Source: Patescibacteria group bacterium (GTDB lineage Bacteria > Patescibacteriota > Patescibacteriia > 2-12-FULL-60-25). Taken from it: 6,245 nucleotides of DNA. Positions 1 through 4,723 of the stretch are shown piece after piece. Both the position numbers and the translations under genes were made by a program. Numbering within the stretch: position 1 is the stretch's first letter; every line of letters starts with the position of its first letter. The notes below the pieces were generated by a model. The model saw only the letters and a list, made by a program, of their open reading frames with translations. It was not told where the DNA came from and searched no databases. The DNA lies in NCBI GenBank assembly GCA_018061485.1, contig JAGOUA010000040.1, positions 1-6,245 of the forward strand. The letters run 5' to 3'.

Positions 1-98
1 TGATGTCCAAAGCCATCAAAGAAGGTCGTGATGAGTGGGAAAAAGCACGTGCGCGGTTGGGCGGATCGTTGATTTCCGCCGCAAGCGATCGTAAGTAA
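1..98 (+). CDS. rpsB: C-terminal fragment, probably 30S ribosomal protein S2
   Basis: Only the last 31 full codons are visible, in the frame that begins at base 3, ending with TAA at 96-98. The peptide starts MSKAIKEGRDEWEKARARLG and ends in ASDRK. The pattern of a short hydrophobic helix, then A-I-x-E-G-R and a charged tail, resembles the C-terminal helix of bacterial ribosomal protein S2. S2 is a structural protein of the small-subunit body and helps dock protein S1. The main support is position: rpsB directly before tsf is one of the most conserved gene pairs in bacteria, and tsf follows here. The fragment is too short to identify by sequence alone. It could be another gene whose tail happens to look similar. 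Confidence 0.6.
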   Translation, partial: MSKAIKEGRDEWEKARARLGGSLISAASDRK

Positions 99-327
99 GT
101 AGGTTTTTCCTGATCGGCGCCCTGCGCGAGCTTTACAAAAAAGATCCTCACCGCACAGCCATTCTTCGCCAAGGCTACGAATGGTCCCCCGTAGCTTTAT
201 GCGAAGGGGGATGCGCTTCCGGTTCTTTTTTCCTCCAGCTCATCACAGGTCATCCAATCAAAAAAAACAAAGTCTTGCTACGTACGTGGTACACTTCTTG
301 AACGTTAATTCCCCTGAGTACTTTTTT
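99..327 (+). other. Long structured spacer between the rpsB-like gene and tsf
   Basis: This 229-base gap is long for an rpsB-tsf pair. It holds two consecutive hairpins: CCATTC 159-164 pairing with GAATGG 179-184, and TCCCCC 185-190 pairing with GGGGGA 206-211. A six-T run follows at 226-231 and an eight-A run near 260-267. The T run lies 14 bases after the second stem, so this is not a canonical intrinsic terminator. A frame from 95 to 301 stays open (its peptide includes GALRELYKKDPHRTAILRQG) but has no ATG, GTG or TTG start near its beginning, so I do not call a gene. The in-frame upstream extension of tsf (from 181) has no EF-Ts similarity. Confidence 0.5.
287..295 (+). promoter_or_regulatory. 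Candidate extended -10 promoter for tsf
   Basis: TGGTACACT fits the extended -10 form TG-N-TATAAT with four of six hexamer bases. It would start transcription near 302, giving a leader of about 26 bases before the tsf ATG. No good -35 hexamer lies 16-18 bases upstream. The C39 gene, uvrA and the tRNA are also preceded by TANNNT hexamers, which gives mild support. Confidence 0.35.
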
Positions 328-939
328 ATGGCTGTTGATGCAAAGATGGTGGGCGACCTTCGTGCCCGCACGGGCGCCGGTATGATGGATTGTAAGGTGG
401 CGTTGGATGAGGCGGGTGGTGACATGGAAAAAGCGATCGAAGTCTTGAAGAAGCGTGGGGCGATTAAAGCCGCAAAAAAGCAGGCAGAACGCACCGCAAG
501 CGAAGGACTCATCGCCACCTACGTGCACCACAACGGTAAGATGGGCGCCATGATCGAGCTCGCGTGTGAAACGGACTTCGTTGCTCGTAACGAGGAGTTC
601 CGCGCTCTTGCGCAGGACCTCGCGCTCCAGGTCGCTGCGATGGATCCTCAGTACGTGAGCCCAGACACGATTCCTGCCGAAGAGCTCGAAAAAAAGCGCG
701 CTGAATTCTTGGCGGAGATGGCTGACGATAAAAAGCCAGAAGACATCAAGGCCAAGATCATCGAAGGAAAATTGGCAAAGTGGTACAGCGATGTCTGTCT
801 CACCAAGCAATCCTTCATCAAAGATGACGCTGTGGTGGTTGAGCAGCTTATTGAGCAGCTCGTCGCCAAGATTGGAGAAAAGATTGCTCCAACGCGTTTC
901 TTCCGCATGCAGATGACGCCTCCAGCACAAACCTGCTAA
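328..939 (+). CDS. tsf: Translation elongation factor Ts (short form)
   Basis: EF-Ts is the guanine-nucleotide exchange factor that releases GDP from EF-Tu so that it can bind GTP and aminoacyl-tRNA again; it acts in the cytoplasm. The 203-residue product begins MAVDAKMVGDLRARTGAG. Residues 11-26 (LRARTGAGMMDCKVAL) are the N-terminal UBA-like signature that contacts EF-Tu. Residues 81-91 carry the second signature (ETDFVARNEEF); the Asp-Phe pair at 83-84 corresponds to the residues that disturb the EF-Tu magnesium site. At 203 residues it is far shorter than the E. coli form (about 283) and close to the Thermus-like short class with one core subdomain. I chose ATG 328 because family members start right here; the frame is open back to 181, but that part is non-homologous. 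No clear Shine-Dalgarno precedes the start, and the upstream bases are T-rich. A terminator follows 11 bases after the stop. Confidence 0.97.
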   Translation: MAVDAKMVGDLRARTGAGMMDCKVALDEAGGDMEKAIEVLKKRGAIKAAKKQAERTASEGLIATYVHHNGKMGAMIELACETDFVARNEEFRALAQDLALQVAAMDPQYVSPDTIPAEELEKKRAEFLAEMADDKKPEDIKAKIIEGKLAKWYSDVCLTKQSFIKDDAVVVEQLIEQLVAKIGEKIAPTRFFRMQMTPPAQTC

Positions 940-950
940 TCAGGAACAAC

Positions 951-980
951 AAACCCACCCGAAAGGGTGGGTTTTTGTTT
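951..980 (+). terminator. Strong intrinsic terminator after tsf
   Basis: AAACCCACCC (951-960) pairs perfectly over ten base pairs with GGGTGGGTTT (965-974) around a GAAA tetraloop. It runs into a T-rich tail (TTTTTGTTT, 972-980). The stem is GC-rich apart from its A-T base, as expected for Rho-independent termination. The 5' arm and the bases before it recur after the next gene. Confidence 0.93.
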
Positions 981-991
981 GGTTTAGCGCA

Positions 992-1000
992 TGATACGAT
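992..1000 (+). promoter_or_regulatory. Candidate extended -10 promoter, leaderless start for the C39-like gene
   Basis: TGATACGAT matches the extended -10 pattern (TG-N-TACGAT, four of six hexamer bases). The hexamer ends six bases before ATG 1007, so transcription would begin at or next to the start codon. The 26 bases between the previous terminator and the ATG leave little room for another promoter. No convincing -35 hexamer is seen, because the -35 zone falls in the T tract of the terminator. Confidence 0.45.
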
Positions 1001-1006
1001 GCAGGT

Positions 1007-1639
1007 ATGAGAGCTTTTTTGAAGTGGAGCGCGGTCTCTTTATTCGTGATAGCGGTCTTGTTTGCGCATTCGTTGTATCCTAAAAAAGCGACCGTAGAGC
1101 AGGCTCCTCGAGAGTCGACGTACGCTATTCCGTATGAAACGGCGTGGAACTATCGACAAAGCGTGAATGCGTGTGGTCCGTATAGCGTTGCGGCGGTCAT
1201 GCGCGCCCTTGGGGATTCCGCGGTGACCTCAGAAGATCTGGCGACAACGTTATGGCGACCGTATCGCGGATATACACTGCCGACAACGATGGTTTCTGCC
1301 TTGCAAGAGCGAGGCTTCACCGTGGATCAGCGCCTCGTGCCTATGCCGGATGCTGAGAAGGTGCGTTGGTTGCGGAGTAAGCTCGAACAGGGTTCACCGG
1401 TGATTATCCTGATTCGACAAGGGGGCGTGCTTCACTATGTGACGCTTCTTGGATACACCGAGCAGGCATTTTATGTATATGATTCTTTGCAGCCTCGAGG
1501 CGAAGGCGATCTCACCGTAGACGCGAACGGCGATCTCTCCGGAAATGTGACATGGACCGATGAAGAGCTTCTTGCGCAATGGAATGCGGGCGGACTGTTT
1601 GGACTCTATCGCTCTTACGCGATGGTTGTAGAGAAATAA
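1007..1639 (+). CDS. Membrane-anchored C39-like (papain-fold) cysteine peptidase
   Basis: The 210-residue product has a short positive N-terminus (R2, K6) and a hydrophobic segment at about 8-24, which suggests an uncleaved anchor or signal peptide with the rest outside the membrane. The C-terminal domain looks like the C39 / C39_2 peptidase family. The catalytic Cys is C56 in NACGPYS, the probable oxyanion Gln is Q51, the His is H143 in VLHYVTLLGY, and D159 in YDSLQP would be the third residue. Such domains cleave peptides, classically double-glycine leaders when fused to ABC exporters. Here there is no transporter, ATPase or small substrate gene, so the substrate is unknown. The only AGG (1003-1005) lies one base from the ATG, too close to act as a Shine-Dalgarno. 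The gene stands alone between two terminators. A non-proteolytic papain-fold role is possible, but the full catalytic set argues for activity. Confidence 0.8.
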   Translation: MRAFLKWSAVSLFVIAVLFAHSLYPKKATVEQAPRESTYAIPYETAWNYRQSVNACGPYSVAAVMRALGDSAVTSEDLATTLWRPYRGYTLPTTMVSALQERGFTVDQRLVPMPDAEKVRWLRSKLEQGSPVIILIRQGGVLHYVTLLGYTEQAFYVYDSLQPRGEGDLTVDANGDLSGNVTWTDEELLAQWNAGGLFGLYRSYAMVVEK

Positions 1640-1653
1640 TCAGTCCGAACAAC

Positions 1654-1680
1654 AAACCCACCCTTTCGGGTGGGATTTGT
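1654..1680. terminator. Bidirectional hairpin terminator between the C39-like gene and the tRNA
   Basis: CCCACCC (1657-1663) pairs with GGGTGGG (1668-1674) around a TTTC loop, with an A-A mismatch and two further A-T pairs outside. On the plus strand the tail (ATTTGTATTCT) is modest. On the minus strand the loop becomes GAAA and the tail reads TTTGTTGTT, at least as good. It can therefore end both the C39-like mRNA and minus-strand transcripts coming from the tRNA-Ser gene. Its flank repeats that of the post-tsf terminator. Confidence 0.8.
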
Positions 1681-1715
1681 ATTCTCGCTGTATGAGGCGT
1701 GGCTTTGCCGCGTGT

Positions 1716-1812
1716 TGTTTGGCGGAGCCCAGCACTATTACGGTGCAGGGCGGAGCTTCGCGCTAGACAATGTTTGGCGGAGCCACGTCACTCGCGAGCG
1801 ACGTGGCGGAGG
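1716..1812 (+). repeat. Quasi-periodic GGCGGAG repeats with hairpin potential
   Basis: GGCGGAG occurs at 1721, 1749, 1776 and 1805, so the spacings are 28, 27 and 29 bases. The first and third copies share the 14-mer TGTTTGGCGGAGCC (1716-1729 and 1771-1784). Between copies one and two, CCCAGCAC (1728-1735) pairs with GTGCAGGG (1743-1750) with one A-A mismatch and a seven-base loop. Upstream, GCTTTGCC (1702-1709) can pair with GGCGGAGC (1721-1728) using two G-U pairs. The last copy lies inside the 3' end of the tRNA gene. I see no credible protein gene in 1677-1803. The function is unknown; it could be an extragenic repeat cluster or a structured tRNA trailer. Confidence 0.5.
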
Positions 1813-1816
1813 GGAG
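1782..1816. repeat. Hairpin repeat copy 1, overlapping the tRNA-Ser 3' end
   Basis: Bases 1782-1807 form a near-perfect palindrome: GCCACGTC and CTCG pair with CGAG and GACGTGGC, with a single A-C mismatch (1790/1799). It continues as CGGAGGGGAG into the tRNA acceptor. Bases 1784-1816 align with 1913-1946 at 29 of 33 positions plus one inserted C. The encoded CCA (minus strand, 1806-1804) lies in one arm of this hairpin. Confidence 0.75.
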
Positions 1817-1891
1817 AGGATTCGAACCTCCGATACCTTGCGGTATGCTCGCTTTCCAAGCGAGTGCACTAGACCACTATGCGACCCCTCC
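1804..1891 (-). tRNA. tRNA-Ser (anticodon GGA), CCA encoded
   Basis: Read on the minus strand, the gene folds as a class II tRNA. The acceptor GGAGGGG (1891-1885) pairs over 7 bp with CCCCTCC (1814-1808). The D arm is GCA/TGC with a GG in its loop. The anticodon stem is CTCGC/GCGAG, with loop TTGGAAA and anticodon GGA at 1857-1855. A long variable arm (ATACC-GCAA-GGTAT) and a T arm GGAGG-TTCGAAT-CCTCT complete the fold. The discriminator is G (1807), as expected for serine, and CCA is encoded at 1806-1804. The long variable arm and G73 mark it as serine; it reads UCC and UCU codons. It is transcribed away from uvrA and towards the convergent C39-like gene, with a promoter at 1945-1973. Related hairpins flank both ends. 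Confidence 0.97.
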
Positions 1892-1910
1892 ATGAGAAGA
1901 CGGTGACGAT

Positions 1911-1946
1911 GTCACGTCGCTCGTGAGCGACCGTGACGGAGGAGAG
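1911..1946. repeat. Hairpin repeat copy 2, in the tRNA-Ser 5' leader
   Basis: GTCAC (1911-1915) and GTCGCTC (1916-1922) pair with GAGCGAC (1925-1931) and GTGAC (1933-1937), with one bulged C at 1932: 12 bp around a two-base turn. The following CGGAGGAGAG resembles the tRNA 3' end carried by copy 1. Where copy 1 has the C1783-G1806 pair, copy 2 has T1912-A1936, so pairing is kept. An upstream GTGAC (1903-1907) can compete for GTCAC. Confidence 0.75.
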
Positions 1947-1973
1947 CATAGCGGAATGGAGCGCCTTTCGCAA
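1945..1973 (-). promoter_or_regulatory. Promoter for tRNA-Ser
   Basis: On the minus strand TTGCGA (1973-1968), a 17-base spacer and TATGCT (1950-1945) form a sigma-70-type promoter with four of six matches in each hexamer. Transcription would start near 1938, which is the edge of hairpin repeat copy 2. The pre-tRNA would therefore begin with that hairpin, followed by about 19 bases before the mature tRNA 5' end. Confidence 0.6.
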
Positions 1974-1993
1974 GAGCGGGGTATTTTTCACGT

Positions 1994-2008
1994 GTTCGGC
2001 TTTTGTTC
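1994..2008 (+). promoter_or_regulatory. GTTC-N7-GTTC direct repeat, candidate LexA operator
   Basis: GTTCGGCTTTTGTTC has two GTTC half-sites with start points 11 bases (one helical turn) apart. This is the form of the LexA box known in Alphaproteobacteria. The second half-site overlaps the -35 hexamer of the uvrA promoter, a good position for a repressor. uvrA is a classic SOS gene. The identity of the binding protein is inferred. Confidence 0.45.
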
Positions 2009-2035
2009 GACAAGAAAACGGCGCTAGGCTAGGCT
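2007..2035 (+). promoter_or_regulatory. uvrA promoter
   Basis: TCGACA (2007-2012, five of six matches to TTGACA), a 17-base spacer and TAGGCT (2030-2035) form a sigma-70-type promoter. Transcription would start near 2042, leaving about nine bases of leader. The -10 motif is tandemly duplicated (TAGGCTAGGCT, 2025-2035), so a start five bases earlier, with a 12-base spacer, is less likely. Confidence 0.6.
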
Positions 2036-2036
2036 T

Positions 2037-2041
2037 GAAGG
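2037..2041 (+). promoter_or_regulatory. Possible Shine-Dalgarno for uvrA
   Basis: GAAGG lies nine bases before ATG 2051 and is the only purine-rich Shine-Dalgarno-like motif near any of the four starts in the window. If transcription starts near 2042 it would fall outside the mRNA, so its role is doubtful. Confidence 0.35.
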
Positions 2042-2050
2042 CGACTATCT

Positions 2051-4669
2051 ATGCAAGACGTTATACGCGTTAAAGGCGCTCGCGAGCATAATCTCAAGAA
2101 TATCTCGGTGGATATTCCGCGCAACAAGATGACCGTCATCTCGGGACTTTCTGGTTCGGGGAAGTCTTCGCTTGCCTTCGACACGATTTTTGCGGAGGGG
2201 CAACGTCGCTATATCGAGTCGCTTTCTGCCTACGCGCGGCAGTTTTTGGGGCAGATGGACCGTCCTGATGTGGATGCGATCGAGGGGCTTTCGCCTGCTA
2301 TTTCTATCGATCAAAAGGCGCATTCCTCCAATCCGCGCTCGACGGTCGCAACGATCACCGAGATGTACGACTATCTTCGTGTGCTGTACGCGCGTATCGG
2401 TGAACCGCACTGTCCGATTTGTGGCAAGCCGATTCAGCGCATGACGATCGACGAGATGGTGGATAGGTTGATGCGGCTGACCCAAGAAGCGCACGATAAG
2501 CCAAAGCGTAAAACAAAGCCCGTACTCGGTGTTCAGGCGGATGAACTGGTGATTATGGCGCCGCTCGTTCGTGGGCGAAAAGGGGAGTATCAGCAACTGC
2601 TACAAGACCTCTATTCGCAGGGGTATTTAGAAGTACGCGTAGATGGCGAGTGGTATTCGCTGCGTGAACCTGTGCCACTTGAGCGCTATCAGCAACACAC
2701 GATTGACCTGGTGATTGATCGTATCGCGCTTGGTTGGCCTGTAGCAGGGAATACGGCACTGCGCGCACGGCTTGCCGAAGCGGTAGAGGCGGCGCTGGAT
2801 CGCGGCGAGGGAGCGGTGATCGGGCTTTTGGATGATGGTTCCGAGCATTTGATGTCCGCGCGCTTTTCGTGTCCTGACGATGGATTCGCCTTTCCGGAGA
2901 TTGAGCCGCGTCTCTTTTCGTTCAACTCGCCCTATGGCGCGTGTTCTACGTGTAACGGCCTTGGGACAAAAGATGCGTTTTCCGAAGAAGCGTGTCATGC
3001 CTGTCTTGGGGCGCGACTCCGTACCGAGGCGCTGCATGTGCGTATCCAAGGAAAGACGATTGTCGAAGTAACGGCGCTACCGATTCGGCAAGCGGCGGAC
3101 TTCTTTTTGGGGACAGATCTTTCTGAGACGCAGGCCAAGATCGCCGCGCCTATCTTGCGTGAGGTGATTGGTCGGTTATCGTTTTTACTCGATGTGGGGC
3201 TTGAATACCTGACGCTCAACCGTCGCGCGGGAACGCTGTCTGGCGGGGAGGCGCAACGTATTCGTTTAGCTTCGCAAATTGGTTCGCATCTGGTGGGCGC
3301 GCTGTATGTGCTCGACGAGCCAACCATCGGTTTGCATCAGCGCGATAACCAGCGACTGATCGAGACATTGCACAAGCTGCGCGACTTAGGAAACACGATT
3401 ATCGTCGTTGAGCATGACGAAGACACGATTCGTGCGGCGGATTATTTGATTGAGATCGGTCCGGGAGCGGGTCGCCACGGCGGAGAAGTCGTCGCCGCAG
3501 GCCCAATGCCACAGATATTGCAGGATGCGCGTAGTATGACGGCGGCGTATTTGCGTGGTGAGCGGCAGATTTTGTATCCCGCCAAACGTCGTCCAAAAGC
3601 AAAAGACGTGCTGCGTATTGTTGGGGCGACCGAAAACAACCTTCAGGGCGTCACGGTGGATATTCCGTTGCATCGCTTTGTGTGTGTGACGGGTGTGTCT
3701 GGCTCGGGTAAGTCAACGCTTATGATTGACGTGCTGTACCGCGAGTTAGCGCGCCGCTTGAACGGGGCAACGTATGAGTCCGGTGCGCATAAGGCTATTG
3801 AGGGTATTGATTGGCTCGATAAGATTGTGGATGTGGATCAGGCACCGATTGGTCGAACGCCTCGCTCGAATCCTGCGACCTACACGGGTATTTGGGATTA
3901 TGTGCGCGAACTCTTTACGCAACTGCCAGAAGCGCGCGTTCGTGGGTACAAAGCGGGGCGGTTTTCGTTTAACGTTCCGGGTGGACGGTGTGAACATTGC
4001 GAAGGCAACGGGCAAATCGCGATCGAGATGCACTTTTTGCCAACGGTGTATGTGCCGTGTGAAGTGTGCAAAGGCAAGCGCTTTAGCCGCGAAACGCTCG
4101 AGGTCAAATATCGCGATAAGTCGATTGCAGATATTTTAGCGATGACGATTGAAGAAGCGACCGTCTTTTTTGCGGATATTCCGCCTATTCGTGATCGCGT
4201 CAAGATTTTGGATGAAGTGGGTCTTGGGTATTTGCAGTTAGGACAAGCAGCAACCACGCTCTCAGGCGGTGAAGCGCAGCGCGTCAAACTCGCGACGGAG
4301 CTTGCACGTCGTGATACGGGGCGTACGCTCTATTTGCTGGATGAACCGACAACGGGTCTGCACTTTGAAGATATCCGCAAGCTCCTCGAAGTGCTTCATC
4401 GCCTCGTGGCGCGTGGCAATACAGTGGTGGTGATCGAACACAATCTCGACATGATTAAAAACGCGGACTGGATTATTGATATGGGACCAGAGGGGGGAGA
4501 TCGCGGTGGACGTGTGGTCGCGCAAGGAACGCCCGAAGACGTGGCGCAGCATCCAAAAAGCTTTACGGGCAAGTATCTCAAAGAGGTGCTCAAGAACCGT
4601 GGGGCAGCGGTAGCGCTCGATGAGATTGGAGGGACGGTATCAGCGAAGCGAAAGTCACGGGCTAAGTAG
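2051..4669 (+). CDS. uvrA: UvrABC excinuclease, DNA-damage sensor subunit A
   Basis: UvrA is the dimeric ABC-type ATPase that finds bulky lesions and loads UvrB in nucleotide excision repair. Both ATPase halves are complete. Half I has Walker A GLSGSGKSS (32-40), Q-loop Q88, signature LSGGEAQ (396-402), Walker B LYVLDEPTIGLH (418-429) and H-loop H455. Half II has Walker A GVSGSGKST (548-556), Q597, signature 737-743, Walker B LYLLDEPTTGLH (760-771) and H797. The UvrB-binding insertion lies at about 130-260. The C-terminal zinc finger is intact (C647, C650, C670, C673). In the first finger C274, C298 and C301 are present, but the usual second Cys is D277. C121/C124 and C315/C318 may form another zinc site. 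The protein is 872 residues against about 940 in E. coli; much of the difference is a missing stretch between C301 and C315. The tail is basic. ATG 2051 gives the usual family N-terminus (IRVKGAREHNLKNI). Confidence 0.98.
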   Translation: MQDVIRVKGAREHNLKNISVDIPRNKMTVISGLSGSGKSSLAFDTIFAEGQRRYIESLSAYARQFLGQMDRPDVDAIEGLSPAISIDQKAHSSNPRSTVATITEMYDYLRVLYARIGEPHCPICGKPIQRMTIDEMVDRLMRLTQEAHDKPKRKTKPVLGVQADELVIMAPLVRGRKGEYQQLLQDLYSQGYLEVRVDGEWYSLREPVPLERYQQHTIDLVIDRIALGWPVAGNTALRARLAEAVEAALDRGEGAVIGLLDDGSEHLMSARFSCPDDGFAFPEIEPRLFSFNSPYGACSTCNGLGTKDAFSEEACHACLGARLRTEALHVRIQGKTIVEVTALPIRQAADFFLGTDLSETQAKIAAPILREVIGRLSFLLDVGLEYLTLNRRAGTLSGGEAQRIRLASQIGSHLVGALYVLDEPTIGLHQRDNQRLIETLHKLRDLGNTIIVVEHDEDTIRAADYLIEIGPGAGRHGGEVVAAGPMPQILQDARSMTAAYLRGERQILYPAKRRPKAKDVLRIVGATENNLQGVTVDIPLHRFVCVTGVSGSGKSTLMIDVLYRELARRLNGATYESGAHKAIEGIDWLDKIVDVDQAPIGRTPRSNPATYTGIWDYVRELFTQLPEARVRGYKAGRFSFNVPGGRCEHCEGNGQIAIEMHFLPTVYVPCEVCKGKRFSRETLEVKYRDKSIADILAMTIEEATVFFADIPPIRDRVKILDEVGLGYLQLGQAATTLSGGEAQRVKLATELARRDTGRTLYLLDEPTTGLHFEDIRKLLEVLHRLVARGNTVVVIEHNLDMIKNADWIIDMGPEGGDRGGRVVAQGTPEDVAQHPKSFTGKYLKEVLKNRGAAVALDEIGGTVSAKRKSRAK

Positions 4670-4723
4670 CCATCGGTCTGGTCAAAGGGCTTCTTTTTGC
4701 GTAAGCTCAGGCAAAAGCTCTCT
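4670..4723 (+). other. uvrA-valS spacer with a small hairpin
   Basis: The 54-base gap has no intrinsic terminator, so valS may be read through from uvrA. TTTTTGC (4694-4700) pairs with GCAAAAG (4711-4717), including one G-T pair, around a ten-base loop that ends seven bases before the valS ATG. A weak promoter-like pair, TGGTCA (4679-4684) and TAAGCT (4702-4707) with 17-base spacing, is possible but poor. No Shine-Dalgarno is seen, and the gap is far too short for a T-box leader. Confidence 0.35.

Noticed and set aside
181..327. N-terminal extension of tsf from ATG 181
   Set aside because: The 49 extra residues have no EF-Ts similarity, family members begin at MAVDAK-like residues, and the stretch contains hairpins and a promoter-like site.
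250..930. Minus-strand open frame of 226 codons opposite tsf
   Set aside because: It lies antisense to a certain tsf gene, has no recognisable motif, and the codon pattern of tsf explains its openness.
1670..1906. Plus-strand open frame of 78 codons across the tRNA region (contains GERIRTSD)
   Set aside because: It is the antisense reading of tRNA-Ser, a well-known source of false protein calls, and overlaps the terminator and repeats.
1784..1946. attL/attR of an integrated element at tRNA-Ser
   Set aside because: The repeats are only 129 bases apart, enclose only the tRNA, and no integrase is present; a duplication relic or palindromic repeat fits better.
2045..2596. Minus-strand open frame of 183 codons opposite the start of uvrA
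   Set aside because: It is a shadow of uvrA codons and has no family features; several similar frames across uvrA and valS were dropped for the same reason.
4670..4723. T-box or other riboswitch before valS
   Set aside because: The gap is 54 bases and has no T-box consensus or specifier structure; only a small hairpin is present.
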